Of a stretch of 64,000 nucleotides of DNA, positions 36,035 to 45,735 are shown one piece after another; the first letter of the stretch is position 1; every line of letters starts with the position of its first letter. Where the stretch lies: contig PGZF01000003.1 in NCBI GenBank assembly GCA_002840125.1, positions 310,001-374,000 on the forward strand, in the 5' to 3' direction. This DNA is from Gammaproteobacteria bacterium HGW-Gammaproteobacteria-15. Its GTDB lineage: Bacteria > Pseudomonadota > Gammaproteobacteria > Enterobacterales > Alteromonadaceae. Position numbers and translations under genes: made by a program. The notes beneath the pieces are model-generated. The model saw only the letters and a list, made by a program, of their open reading frames with translations. It was not told the origin of the DNA and ran no database searches.

Positions 36035-37708
36035 TTACTCCGTTACCATTGGCAGGTCTAAACCTTGTTCTGTTGCACAATTAACCGCAATATCATAACC
36101 CGCATCGGCATGGCGCATTACGCCGGTGCCAGGGTCGTTCCACAGCACGCGGCCCAGGCGCGCTGCGGCTTGTTCAGTGCCATCGGCTACTATCACCACA
36201 CCGCTGTGCTGGCTGTAACCCATACCTACGCCACCGCCATGATGCAGTGATACCCAGGTGGCACCGCCGGCAGTGTTAAGCAGGGCGTTTAGTAACGGCC
36301 AGTCAGATACTGCGTCAGAGCCATCAAGCATGGCTTCGGTTTCACGGTTCGGGCTGGCAACAGAGCCGGAGTCGAGGTGATCGCGACCAATTACCACCGG
36401 TGCGCTCAGCTCGCCGTTTTTTACCATTTCGTTAAACGCCAGTGCGATGCGGGCACGGTCTTTTAAACCAATCCAGCAAATACGTGCCGGTAAGCCCTGA
36501 AACTGAATGCGCTCGCGCGCCATATCCAGCCAGTTGTGCAGATGCGGGTTATCCGGAATCAGTTCTTTGACTTTGGCATCGGTTTTATAGATGTCTTCTG
36601 CATTGCCCGACAAAGCGACCCAGCGAAACGGCCCTATACCTTCGCAAAACAGCGGCCGGATATACGCCGGTACAAAACCCGGGAAATCAAAAGCATTAGC
36701 CACGCCTTCGTCTTTGGCCATCTGGCGGATATTGTTGCCGTAATCGGTGGCGACGGCACCACGTTGCTGCATGGTTAATATCGCTTGCACCTGCACCGCC
36801 ATCGACTGTTTAGCGGCTTTAACGACGCCCTCTTCGTCGGTTTTACGCTGCACCGCCGCTTGTTCCATGCTCCAACCCTGTGGCAGGTAGCCGTTTAGCG
36901 GGTCGTGGGCGGAGGTTTGGTCGGTCACCACATCCGGTGTAATGCCGCGTGCCACTAATTCGGCAAACACATCGGCCGCATTGGCCAGCAGGCCGATTGA
37001 CGTCGGTTTACCTGCGGCTTTAGCTGCTTCCAGCATCGCCAGCGCCTCATCCAGTGAGCGGGCCTTTTGATCCAGATAACGGGTCTTTAAACGGAAATCG
37101 ATCCGGCTTTCGTCAACTTCACAGGCCAGCATATGAAAGCCGGCCATCGTTGCCGCCAATGGCTGGGCGCCGCCCATGCCACCCAGGCCGCCGGTTAATA
37201 CCCATTTACCGGCCGCCAGGCCGTTAAAGTGTTGTTTGGCAATGGCAACAAAGGTTTCATAGGTGCCTTGCACTATGCCCTGGGTGCCGATGTAGATCCA
37301 CGAACCGGCTGTCATCTGGCCGTACATCATCAGGCCTTTGCGATCCAGCTCGTTAAAGTGCTGCCAGTTGGCCCAGGCCGGTACCAGGTTAGAGTTGGCA
37401 ATAAGCACCCGGGGCGCGTCCGGGTGGGTGGGGAATACGCCAACCGGCTTGCCGCTTTGCACCAGCAGGGTTTGGTTATCTTCCAGCCGGTTTAACACTT
37501 CAACAATTTTGTCGTAGCACTGCCAGTTGCGCGCAGCACGGCCAATACCGCCATATACCACTAGGGCTTGTGGGTGCTCTGCTACTTCTGGGTCAAGGTT
37601 ATTCATTAACATGCGTTTAGCGGCTTCGGTCTGCCAGCTTTTAGCGGTGATCTTGCTGCCGCGATCAGCGCGGATCACGCGGCTGTTATCAATACGTGGG
37701 TCTGTCAT
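36035..37708 (-). CDS. hutU: Urocanate hydratase
   Basis: A 557-residue NAD-dependent hydratase that turns urocanate into 4-imidazolone-5-propionate. Landmarks are [27 protein letters not shown] (NAD region), [16 protein letters not shown]-like [17 protein letters not shown], and the conserved active-site Cys in [20 protein letters not shown] near residue 410. The C-terminal [17 protein letters not shown] is also diagnostic. Its ATG shares a base with the hutC stop (TGATG), which means tight translational coupling. Confidence 0.98.
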   Translation of the reverse strand: MTDPRIDNSRVIRADRGSKITAKSWQTEAAKRMLMNNLDPEVAEHPQALVVYGGIGRAARNWQCYDKIVEVLNRLEDNQTLLVQSGKPVGVFPTHPDAPRVLIANSNLVPAWANWQHFNELDRKGLMMYGQMTAGSWIYIGTQGIVQGTYETFVAIAKQHFNGLAAGKWVLTGGLGGMGGAQPLAATMAGFHMLACEVDESRIDFRLKTRYLDQKARSLDEALAMLEAAKAAGKPTSIGLLANAADVFAELVARGITPDVVTDQTSAHDPLNGYLPQGWSMEQAAVQRKTDEEGVVKAAKQSMAVQVQAILTMQQRGAVATDYGNNIRQMAKDEGVANAFDFPGFVPAYIRPLFCEGIGPFRWVALSGNAEDIYKTDAKVKELIPDNPHLHNWLDMARERIQFQGLPARICWIGLKDRARIALAFNEMVKNGELSAPVVIGRDHLDSGSVASPNRETEAMLDGSDAVSDWPLLNALLNTAGGATWVSLHHGGGVGMGYSQHSGVVIVADGTEQAAARLGRVLWNDPGTGVMRHADAGYDIAVNCATEQGLDLPMVTE

Positions 37709-38436
37709 CAGATAGTCTCTCTGCTGCTGGGTAAAGAAAAGTTCAGATGGCCGCCTAAACGGTAGCGGCTACCCGGTGAGGTTAAATACGCCAGGCTGAC
37801 CGCGCCTTCACGGCTAAAGGTGCGGCGGGTCAAACGCAGGCAGGGTTCGGCTTTTTTCAGCACTAAATGCTTACAGGTAAAATCGTCCGGCCAAATGGCC
37901 TCAACGGTGTGTTCGGCTTCAGTCAGCGGCGCAATAAAGCTTAAATACTGGTGTGGTGTTTGCTGGTTAAAGTCTTGTTTTATGTAGTCCGGCACCAGAT
38001 TAGGGCTAACGTAACGCGCTTCTAACTGCAGTGGCTGGTTATTCTCTAAATGCACTATCAGGGAGAAATACACCGGTTCATTACGCTTTAATCCCAGTGC
38101 GCCGGCAATAATGGTCGGGCAGGGCAGTTCGGTCAGCTGCAATAACCGCGCACTGTAAGCATGGCCGCGGTTGTTTATCTCGTCAGCAATATTGCGGATC
38201 TCCAGCAGCGACGATTGCGATTTAAGCGCCGCTACAAAGCTGCCAACACCCTGAGTGCGGTACAAAATGCCTTGCTCGGTCAGCTCCTGCAGGGCGCGTC
38301 TTGCCGTCATCCGGCTGACACTAAACTGCACTGCCAGCTCGTTTTCCGATGGTACACGGCTGTGCTCCGGCCAGGCGGCAATTTCAATCTGGCTGAGCAT
38401 GTACTCTTTAATTTCGGCAAATTTGGCAACCGCCAT
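37708..38436 (-). CDS. hutC: Histidine-utilisation repressor HutC (GntR family)
   Basis: A 242-residue regulator. The N-terminal winged helix-turn-helix reads [43 protein letters not shown] (about residues 25-67), and the C-terminal UTRA domain ([21 protein letters not shown]-like) binds the effector, urocanate in known HutC proteins. It represses the hut genes. It heads the leftward operon, is divergent from hutI, and a perfect palindrome lies between them. A strong Shine-Dalgarno (AGGGGGTG) precedes the ATG. Confidence 0.94.
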   Translation of the reverse strand: MAVAKFAEIKEYMLSQIEIAAWPEHSRVPSENELAVQFSVSRMTARRALQELTEQGILYRTQGVGSFVAALKSQSSLLEIRNIADEINNRGHAYSARLLQLTELPCPTIIAGALGLKRNEPVYFSLIVHLENNQPLQLEARYVSPNLVPDYIKQDFNQQTPHQYLSFIAPLTEAEHTVEAIWPDDFTCKHLVLKKAEPCLRLTRRTFSREGAVSLAYLTSPGSRYRLGGHLNFSLPSSRETI

Positions 38437-38478
38437 AACACCCCCTGGTTTTACTAAATAAAAAATAAGCTAATTTGG

Positions 38479-38490
38479 TTGTATATACAA
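38479..38490. promoter_or_regulatory. Putative HutC operator
   Basis: TTGTATATACAA is a perfect 12-bp palindrome in the 99-base gap between divergent hutC and hutI. Its TGTA-N2-TACA core agrees with what GntR/HutC proteins bind. One site could control both directions. Confidence 0.75.
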
Positions 38491-38535
38491 GTTGTTGGTG
38501 TAAAATTATTTTAAAACCACTTACAGGATGCCCTT

Positions 38536-39762
38536 ATGCAGCAGTTTGATGCTATCTGGATTAACGCCAATATCGCCACTATGACGGACAATGGCAGTAG
38601 CTATGGCAGCATAGAAAACGGCGCCCTGGCCATTAAAGATGGCATGATTGCCTTTGTGGGCAGTAAAGCGGATTTGCCGCCATTTGATGCTCTGGCCACA
38701 CCGCTGTATGACGCCGCTGGGCAATGGCTGCTGCCGGGTTTTATTGATTGTCATACGCATTTGGTATACGCCGGTAATCGTGCCAATGAGTTTGAACTGC
38801 GCTTAAATGGCGCCAGTTATCAGGATATTGCCGCAGCAGGCGGCGGTATCAAGGCTACGGTGGCTGCGACGCGTGCAGCCAGCCATGCTGACTTATTTGT
38901 GCTGGCCAAAGATCGGCTGAATACCTTGTTAGCGCAGGGCGTGACTACAGTAGAAATTAAATCCGGCTATGGCCTCGATTTAGCCAGCGAGCAAAAAATC
39001 CTTGAAGTTGCCGCTGAGCTGGATAAGCATCATCCGGCAAGCGTACAAAAAACCTTTTTAGGCGCCCATGCGCTGCCACCGGAATTTAGCAATGATGCTG
39101 ATGGCTATATTGCGGCCGTGTGTCAGATGCTGCCGCAGTTGCAGGCACTTGGGTTAGTCGACGCTGTAGACGTATTTTGCGAGGGTATCGGCTTTAGCCT
39201 TGCACAAACACGCAAGGTGTTTACGATAGCGCAAACCCTGGGTTTACCGGTTAAGGCTCACGCCGAGCAATTATCTAACCTCGGTGGCAGTGCTTTAGTG
39301 GCACAGTTTGCCGGTTTGTCGGCGGATCATATCGAGTTTCTGGATGAAGCTGGTGTTGCTGCCATGGCCAAAGCCGGCACTGTGGCGGTACTGCTGCCCG
39401 GCGCATTTTATTTTTTACGCGAGACTCAACTGCCGCCGATTGCGCTGCTGCGCCAATACGACGTGCCGATGGCGGTGGCCACCGATTTAAACCCCGGCAC
39501 CTCGCCGCTGTGCTCTTTGCCGCTGATGCTGAATATGGCCTGCACACTGTTTCGTTTAACGCCGGAAGAAGCTTTGTTGGGTGTAACCCGGCATGCAGCC
39601 AAAGCGCTTGGCCTAACAGATCGCGGTACTCTGGCGGTAGGGCAGCGGGCTGACTTTGCTTGTTATGCTATAAGCCGCCCGGCAGAGTTATGCTACCAAT
39701 TTGGTGTAAACTCACTTAAACAGCTGATTATTAATGGTAAAGAGATAAATCACCGGCATTAA
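38536..39762 (+). CDS. hutI: Imidazolonepropionase
   Basis: A 408-residue amidohydrolase that opens 4-imidazolone-5-propionate to N-formimino-L-glutamate, the third step of histidine breakdown. The metal site has [10 protein letters not shown] (about residues 73-82) and HAEQL, and the later [10 protein letters not shown] contains the metal-binding Asp. It is divergent from hutC and rightward, so it is not in the hutCUH operon. The last hut gene, hutG, is separated by an EAL gene on the opposite strand. Confidence 0.97.
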   Translation: MQQFDAIWINANIATMTDNGSSYGSIENGALAIKDGMIAFVGSKADLPPFDALATPLYDAAGQWLLPGFIDCHTHLVYAGNRANEFELRLNGASYQDIAAAGGGIKATVAATRAASHADLFVLAKDRLNTLLAQGVTTVEIKSGYGLDLASEQKILEVAAELDKHHPASVQKTFLGAHALPPEFSNDADGYIAAVCQMLPQLQALGLVDAVDVFCEGIGFSLAQTRKVFTIAQTLGLPVKAHAEQLSNLGGSALVAQFAGLSADHIEFLDEAGVAAMAKAGTVAVLLPGAFYFLRETQLPPIALLRQYDVPMAVATDLNPGTSPLCSLPLMLNMACTLFRLTPEEALLGVTRHAAKALGLTDRGTLAVGQRADFACYAISRPAELCYQFGVNSLKQLIINGKEINHRH

Positions 39763-39824
39763 TCTGCTTTACAAGCTGGTATTTTAGCTTAAGCTAACAG
39801 CACTATTTTTGCTGGAGTATTGCT

Positions 39825-41354
39825 TTGTCTTACCGGCTGTTTGTTCCTGGCCTGCTCAGTTGTCCGTTGGCAGCACAGACATCTGAGTCTTCGTTGCCAA
39901 TCGTCAGTTTGCTTAGCGGCTTTTTGCTGCTGGCATTTATCTACATGTTTAAACTGAAACTGGACATCTACAAGCTGCAAAAAGCCAGAACGGCAAAAAA
40001 AGGCAGCCGGCTTGGGTTTTATTCTCTGCATGACGATATCAGTGGTTTTCCAAACAAATTCTTTTTACAACAGCAACTGGGTGAATTGTTAAAGCGGGCG
40101 CCTGAGCAGCATTATTCATTGTTACTGATAAAAATAACACAGTTTGACCAGGTGAATAAATTACTTGGGCACAGCAACAGTAATCTTATTCTGGCACAGA
40201 TAGCCCAGCGTATTAATGATCATCTGGCCGGCGAAGATAAAGCTCTTACGTTTGAATTTCGGCAGCAAAAGCCTACCCGGGTATGTCACTTAGGCGGTGT
40301 GGATTTTGCTATCTGGGTAGACAGTGACGACAAAGAGCATATGGCCGAGTATCTTGCCGACACACTGGAACGTGCTATTCCTGAGCCGATGATAGTGCAT
40401 GGCTGTGCCGTTGATTACCAGCTACAGTCGGGTATTGCGCATTACCCTGAGCATGGTACGCAGCTAAGTGAATTGCTGGAGCGCGCCTATCTTGCATTGC
40501 AGTATCACAGTTCTTTACAGGGCAACAGCCAGGTGTTTAGCACCGACATGCTGCACTACACCAATGACAAATTAACCCTAATGGCAGAGCTGCGCCAGGC
40601 TATTACCGAGCAACAACTGGCATTGTATATTCAGCCGCAGGTAGATATGCGTAGCCACGAAGTATTAGCCGGTGAGGTGTATATTCGCTGGCGCCACCCG
40701 AAGCGGGGCTTGCTGACTCCAGACAGTTTTTTGGCACTGGCAGAAGAAATGGGTGTTATTTACCCGCTGACTCAGTGGGTATTAAATGAAGCCGTAGCCA
40801 TGATCGCCAAGCTGAAACAGGCCGGGCTGGTGAGTAAAATTGCCGTGAATATTTCCAGCAAAGACTTATTGCACGATGAGCTGGTTGAAGCACTGGAGCA
40901 GTTATTTGACAAATATCAGGTAGCGCCGGGGCAATTGATACTGGAGCTAAAAGAAAGTGCGCTGGTGGCTGAGCCGGTAAAAGCTATGACAATGCTGCAA
41001 CGTTTACATCAGTTGGGTGTGGAGCTGGCGCTGGATGATTTTGGTACCGGCTTATCATCGCTGGCTTATATCAGGCAATTACCTGTGCAGTACGTTAAAG
41101 TTGACTGCTCTTTTATCAGTGATCTGCATAAATCTGATATGAATGCTGCCATTACCGGAGCCATTATCGATATGACGCGTAATCTGGACCTGGGGGTAAT
41201 AGCCGAAGGTATAGAAGAGGCAGAAGTAGAGCAGAAATTACTACGCATGGGTTGCAGCCGGGGCCAGGGCTTTTTTTACTCGCGGCCGTTTGAGCTCAGT
41301 GGTTTTGCGGTATGGTTAAAGCAATGGCAGCCAGATAAGGTTAAATTGCAATAG
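39825..41354 (+). CDS. GGDEF-EAL protein, likely c-di-GMP phosphodiesterase
   Basis: A 509-residue membrane protein with one N-terminal segment (about 23-43) and degenerate GGDEF plus EAL domains. The cyclase motif reads GGVDF, with no acidic fourth residue, so synthesis is unlikely; that domain may bind GTP. The EAL domain keeps Glu in EVYIRW, the Asn in VNISS, Glu in ELKES, DDFGTGLSSL, KVD and AEGIEE, so all the metal and catalytic positions I can assign are present. The start is TTG 39825 with GGAG seven bases upstream; no ATG lies in a good position. The gene sits between hutI and the leftward hutG, 59 bases after hutI, but has no obvious tie to histidine use. Confidence 0.87.
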   Translation: MSYRLFVPGLLSCPLAAQTSESSLPIVSLLSGFLLLAFIYMFKLKLDIYKLQKARTAKKGSRLGFYSLHDDISGFPNKFFLQQQLGELLKRAPEQHYSLLLIKITQFDQVNKLLGHSNSNLILAQIAQRINDHLAGEDKALTFEFRQQKPTRVCHLGGVDFAIWVDSDDKEHMAEYLADTLERAIPEPMIVHGCAVDYQLQSGIAHYPEHGTQLSELLERAYLALQYHSSLQGNSQVFSTDMLHYTNDKLTLMAELRQAITEQQLALYIQPQVDMRSHEVLAGEVYIRWRHPKRGLLTPDSFLALAEEMGVIYPLTQWVLNEAVAMIAKLKQAGLVSKIAVNISSKDLLHDELVEALEQLFDKYQVAPGQLILELKESALVAEPVKAMTMLQRLHQLGVELALDDFGTGLSSLAYIRQLPVQYVKVDCSFISDLHKSDMNAAITGAIIDMTRNLDLGVIAEGIEEAEVEQKLLRMGCSRGQGFFYSRPFELSGFAVWLKQWQPDKVKLQ

Positions 41355-42399
41355 CCTGATCTTTTTTACCCTGTATAAAGGCCAACACCAGAGCCGACAA
41401 AACTTGTCCTGCTTCGTTAACGCCAGCTGCCAAACCCGCCGGGTGTTGTGCCGGAGCGGCTTCAGCCAGATGCAAATACCGGCTGCGGGGTAATTTAGCC
41501 AGCTGATAAACAAATTGCTCAGCTGCCTGCACACTAATACCGCAGTTAGTAAAGGCGCTTACCGGCATCAGGCTAATGCTGTCGGTATCTACTTCAATAC
41601 CAATGTCGCCACTGCCTTGCACGACATTGTCGATACACAGCTCCAGCGCTTGCTGGTAATTCAGTTCCTGGCGGACAAAAATACGCTGGTAGCTACAAAA
41701 TTCGCCACCCGCTTGTTGCAATTGCGCCAGTGTCGCGGCGGAATTTTTCAACTCATGCAAACCCAGCACAAAGTAATGTTTTAGCATGCCTTCGTGCCAG
41801 GCATAGCTAAAGCCATTGCCACTGTGGCGGCCTTCAAGCGGCCGAAAATCTGAATGCGGGTCTAAATTGGCGCAATTAACCTGTTGGCCGCTGGCCTGGC
41901 TGAGTGCTTTTATTACCGGGTAACTGTTATTGTGGCCACCGCCTATTACAATCGGTAATAAGCCCGCGGCGAATATTGCCTGCACCACCGCTGCCATTCT
42001 GTTATCCAGGGTATCAACGCCTTGGCGTAACTGGCTAAGCTGCTGCGGTTGCAGGATATCAACAAGAGTGGCTTGCTGTTGTAAGTCGGCGCAGTGTATT
42101 TCACCCAGCAGCAAAATTTGCCCGGCGGCAATAAAATGATTACTTTGCAGGTTAACAAATTTGCTTAAAAAGGCTGCCCAGCCTTTATCTGCGCCACCCT
42201 GACCGAGGTTAGCGCGGGGGCCAATATCTTCCGGCACACCCAGCAGCACAAAGCGGCAGCCTGCGGCTTTGCTTTGTGCCAGTTGCTCAACCAGGTTTAG
42301 CTTAGTATCAGGCAGGCTTAGCGCCTGCCCGAGGCGTTCCTCACCGTCACGCGTGCTGCAGTATTGGTTAAGCTGATCGCGGGTAAAAAAATTCAGCAT
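41341..42399 (-). CDS. hutG: Formimidoylglutamase
   Basis: A 352-residue enzyme of the ureohydrolase (arginase/agmatinase) family, presumed to split N-formimidoyl-glutamate to glutamate and formamide. The Mn-binding motifs are GGGHNNSYP (His), DPHSDFRP (the DxHxD site) and EVDTDSISL (the second DxD). The placement near hutI supports HutG rather than another member of the family. Its last 14 codons overlap the end of the convergent EAL gene (41341-41354). It lies 12 bases after rraA in the same orientation. Confidence 0.88.
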   Translation of the reverse strand: MLNFFTRDQLNQYCSTRDGEERLGQALSLPDTKLNLVEQLAQSKAAGCRFVLLGVPEDIGPRANLGQGGADKGWAAFLSKFVNLQSNHFIAAGQILLLGEIHCADLQQQATLVDILQPQQLSQLRQGVDTLDNRMAAVVQAIFAAGLLPIVIGGGHNNSYPVIKALSQASGQQVNCANLDPHSDFRPLEGRHSGNGFSYAWHEGMLKHYFVLGLHELKNSAATLAQLQQAGGEFCSYQRIFVRQELNYQQALELCIDNVVQGSGDIGIEVDTDSISLMPVSAFTNCGISVQAAEQFVYQLAKLPRSRYLHLAEAAPAQHPAGLAAGVNEAGQVLSALVLAFIQGKKDQAIAI

Positions 42400-42411
42400 G
42401 CTAATGCCGTT

Positions 42412-42897
42412 TTATTCAATATCCAGTGCATCTGGCGACATAATAATGCCAGTGCTGTCGGCATACAGATGATCGCCCGGTAAAAAGGTCACACCGGCAA
42501 AATTCACCGGCACATCGGTTTCGCCAAAGCCTTTATCATCAGCGCCCACCGGAATGGCATTAACAGCATGAATACCGATATCGAAATCTTCCAGCAGATC
42601 TAAATCGCGTACACTGCCATAACATACTATGCCTTCCCAGCCATTAGTAGCTGCCAGCGACGCCAGTTCAGCGTCAATAATAGCGCGACGGGCAGAGCCG
42701 CCTGCATCAATTAGCAACACTTTACCAATGCCCGGATCGGTTAGCATTTGTCGTACCAGACCGTTGTCTTCAAAACACTTGACGGTATGAATTTTACCAC
42801 CAAAAGAACGTCTGCCACCGTAGCTGGCAAACAGCGGCTCTACCACATCAACCAAATCGGCATAAAGATCACATAATTCAGAAGTGTTGTATTCCAT
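42412..42897 (-). CDS. rraA: Ribonuclease E activity regulator RraA
   Basis: A 161-residue protein that inhibits RNase E in E. coli. It aligns along its length with Rra[45 protein letters not shown] and the C-terminal [21 protein letters not shown]. The ATG at 42897 matches the E. coli start; a frame extends 21 codons upstream without a family match. Its neighbour hutG lies downstream. RraA proteins also resemble aldolases, but no activity should be assumed. Confidence 0.95.
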   Translation of the reverse strand: MEYNTSELCDLYADLVDVVEPLFASYGGRRSFGGKIHTVKCFEDNGLVRQMLTDPGIGKVLLIDAGGSARRAIIDAELASLAATNGWEGIVCYGSVRDLDLLEDFDIGIHAVNAIPVGADDKGFGETDVPVNFAGVTFLPGDHLYADSTGIIMSPDALDIE

Positions 42898-43066
42898 ACG
42901 AAGCTCCGGTTGAGAAAAGGTACTGAGCTCACAGTATAGCGCTGACTGGGGTAAGCTCAAACTATTATTATTATTGGTTTTTCGTAGCCTGGGGCCTGTG
43001 GCACAGTTGTCGTTTTGACAGGTTGTTTGCTATGGTGATGGTAACCAAATTTACCGGCAGCCAGTT

Positions 43067-45076
43067 GTGACCACCGAATTATTTGCCAGGTTTGTTGTTT
43101 ACTTCACCCAGTTGGGCATAGCCTTATTATTGTGTTACTTGCTGTGGCATTTCAGCCGGATATACCGGCAAGAGTATATTAAATGCTGGTTTGCTGCCTT
43201 GCTGTGCTTTGCCTTGTACCAGTCGGCAGTTTTGATCCAGGGGGCAGCGGGGCAGGGCCGTGGAACCACGCTAATATCTTCTGTGTTTCAGTTCTTATTG
43301 ATTTTCACCAGTTACGCTTTTGCCGTGCTGTTACTGCGCGGCATGGTAATGACACGGCATGACAGGCAGCATCTGTTGCTAAAACTCAAGCTGTTGCCTA
43401 CTTTACTGCTGCTTAGCGCTGTTGCGCTACTTAGCGTAGTGCCATTTGCGCTGAGCGATGCCTTAGCCGGTTGGCAGTTGTATTTTCAGTTATATATCAG
43501 ACTGTTACTAATGGGTATTGTGTTGCTAACCGCCGCTGTAGGTTTATGGCAAAGAATGTCGCCTACACTGGGGCAGCGGCTGGCCGTGGTTACGCTGATA
43601 CTTTGGGGCTTATTGTACGTTGGCAATGGTATCTGGCTGATGCTGGCAGAGCGCCAGGAGGAATGGAGTTACTGGATCCTGTTGTATAAAAGTACCGAAT
43701 TGTTTTTGCTCTGCTGCTTGGGGTTAAGCCTGATTATATGGTTGCAAGAACACGAGCGCAGTACTAACGAGCAACTAACCGAAAAAGCCCACTACCTAAA
43801 CCGCTATGATCAGCTCACCGGGGCATTAAACCGTGATGCGCTGTTATCTGTACTTAACGACCAGTTGCGGCAGGAGAAGGCGGCGCCGCTGCATTTGCTG
43901 ATGCTGGGTTTAGATAAATTTAAAACCGTTAATGAGTCGGTTGGCCTGAAACAGGGCGACGAGATTTTACGCCAACTGATCCGGCGTTTTGAACAAAGTG
44001 TGTTAAAACCGGCACTAATTGCCCGTACCGGCGGCGATATTTTTACTCTGGTGATCACCGATGTGCACAATGATACCCAGCTGGAGTTTACCATCCGGCA
44101 TTTACAGCAATTGGTAGAAAAAAGCTTTGTGCTCGATTGTGGTTCACTAAAATTAAGCTGCAGCATTGGCTTGGCTAAATTTCCGCAGCACGCCACTAAT
44201 GCAGAGCAACTGGTGCAAAAAGCCAATATTGCTTTTCATCAGGCCAAACGCATGCAAAGCCGCTGGCTGGAATATCAGCCCGGTATGGAGGACGAGAGCA
44301 GCCGTTTGATCAGCTGGGAAACAGAGTTACTGGCCGCGATGGAGCACAACCAGTTTGTGTTGTACTTTCAGCCGCAGTGCAGCGCGCGCGACAACAGCAT
44401 AGAAGCCTTTGAAGTGCTGTTACGCTGGCAGCATCCGCAAAAAGGCTTTTTGCTGCCGGGGCAGTTTTTACCTTTTGTTGAGCAGCTTGGGCTAAACCGG
44501 CAACTGGATTTATGGGTGCTGCGCAAAGCCGTGTACACCATCAGCCAATGGAAGCAGCAACAATTGCATATTCCGCTGGCGGTAAATATGTCACCGGTAA
44601 ATTTTCAGCTTGACGGCCTAAAACGTGAAATCCAGCGCTTATTGTTGCAGTACAAAGTATCACCGGATCTGCTGGAGCTTGAAATCACCGAAAACACCGC
44701 CATGCTTGATATGGAAAAAGGCTCAAATTACGTGATGGAGCTGCAGCAAATGGGGATCCGGGTATCTATTGACGATTTTGGTACCGGTTATTCTTCGCTG
44801 GCCTATCTGCGGCGTATGCCAATAGACAAAATTAAGATAGATCGCAGTTTTGTCATGGATATGGCCGGTAACGATTCCGATATGATGATAGTTAAAACCA
44901 TGATTAAACTGGCGCATGGTTTGGGCAAACGTATTTTGGCTGAAGGCGTTGAAACTGCCGTGCAATTAGAGCTGCTGCAGAATATGTCCTGTGATGCCGT
45001 GCAGGGCTACTATCTGGCTAAACCGCTGACAGAGCCCGATGCCATCGCGTTTTATCGCAATAAAATGTCATTATAA
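43067..45076 (+). CDS. Multi-span membrane GGDEF-EAL protein, probable phosphodiesterase
   Basis: A 669-residue protein with about seven N-terminal membrane segments (residues about 8-225), then GGDEF and EAL domains. The cyclase motif reads GGDIF: the essential acidic fourth residue is Ile, so cyclase activity is doubtful. The EAL domain has EVLLRW, VNMS, EITENTAM, DDFGTGYSSL, KIDRSF and AEGVET, all intact, so phosphodiesterase activity is likely. The start is GTG 43067 with only a weak binding site (no ATG is in frame nearby), so the N-terminus is the least certain part. The upstream gene rraA is divergent. Confidence 0.9.
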   Translation: MTTELFARFVVYFTQLGIALLLCYLLWHFSRIYRQEYIKCWFAALLCFALYQSAVLIQGAAGQGRGTTLISSVFQFLLIFTSYAFAVLLLRGMVMTRHDRQHLLLKLKLLPTLLLLSAVALLSVVPFALSDALAGWQLYFQLYIRLLLMGIVLLTAAVGLWQRMSPTLGQRLAVVTLILWGLLYVGNGIWLMLAERQEEWSYWILLYKSTELFLLCCLGLSLIIWLQEHERSTNEQLTEKAHYLNRYDQLTGALNRDALLSVLNDQLRQEKAAPLHLLMLGLDKFKTVNESVGLKQGDEILRQLIRRFEQSVLKPALIARTGGDIFTLVITDVHNDTQLEFTIRHLQQLVEKSFVLDCGSLKLSCSIGLAKFPQHATNAEQLVQKANIAFHQAKRMQSRWLEYQPGMEDESSRLISWETELLAAMEHNQFVLYFQPQCSARDNSIEAFEVLLRWQHPQKGFLLPGQFLPFVEQLGLNRQLDLWVLRKAVYTISQWKQQQLHIPLAVNMSPVNFQLDGLKREIQRLLLQYKVSPDLLELEITENTAMLDMEKGSNYVMELQQMGIRVSIDDFGTGYSSLAYLRRMPIDKIKIDRSFVMDMAGNDSDMMIVKTMIKLAHGLGKRILAEGVETAVQLELLQNMSCDAVQGYYLAKPLTEPDAIAFYRNKMSL

Positions 45077-45131
45077 CGTCATAAAAAGCCGGTAGGCTGC
45101 GTTTAGTCAGGATAAATGACAGGGCGCAGTT

Positions 45132-45656
45132 ATGTTACTTAAACGTCTGGAGCAATGGGATCATCACTCATTTTGCAGCTTGTTCAGCCGCAGCTCGTCC
45201 CGGCAGGCTTTTATAGCCAGCTACTTTTTATCTAAAACAGCTGATGGCCCGTTGTACCTGCTGCTTTGCGGTATTTTATATCTGTTTAGCCATAGCGATG
45301 CTACAGAGCTGACTACAATACTATTGCTGGCTTTTGCGCTGGAATTACCGTTGTATTTAGTGCTGAAAAATTGCATTAAACGGGCCCGGCCGGCAGATAT
45401 TTTAACCGTGTTTGGTTATGCACATATTACTCCTTCTGACCGCTTTAGCCTGCCTTCCGGCCACACAGCCGGTGCTTTTGTAATGGCTACCACACTGGCT
45501 ATTTACTTTCCGGCACTGGCTGTGCTGCTATTGATTTGGGCCTGCAGTGTGGGTATGTCCCGTATTATGCTAGGGGTACATTTTCCGCTTGATGTTATCG
45601 CCGGTGCTACTCTTGGTACTTTATGTAGTTTAAGTGCCTATATTATATACAATTAA
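45132..45656 (+). CDS. PAP2-family membrane phosphatase
   Basis: A 174-residue inner-membrane protein with four to five membrane segments and the three phosphatase motifs: KNCIKRARP (motif 1, KxxxxxxRP), SLPSGHTAG (motif 2, catalytic His) and SRIMLGVHFPLD (motif 3). Members act on phosphatidic acid, phosphatidylglycerol phosphate or undecaprenyl pyrophosphate; the substrate here is unknown. It follows the GGDEF-EAL gene by 55 bases in the same orientation. Confidence 0.88.
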   Translation: MLLKRLEQWDHHSFCSLFSRSSSRQAFIASYFLSKTADGPLYLLLCGILYLFSHSDATELTTILLLAFALELPLYLVLKNCIKRARPADILTVFGYAHITPSDRFSLPSGHTAGAFVMATTLAIYFPALAVLLLIWACSVGMSRIMLGVHFPLDVIAGATLGTLCSLSAYIIYN

Positions 45657-45735
45657 TGTTTAACGAAAAAATAGCCCGCACTTTTATCCGGCTGCGCTAT
45701 GCTCAACTGAGTTGTTAATAATCCAGGTGAGCAGC

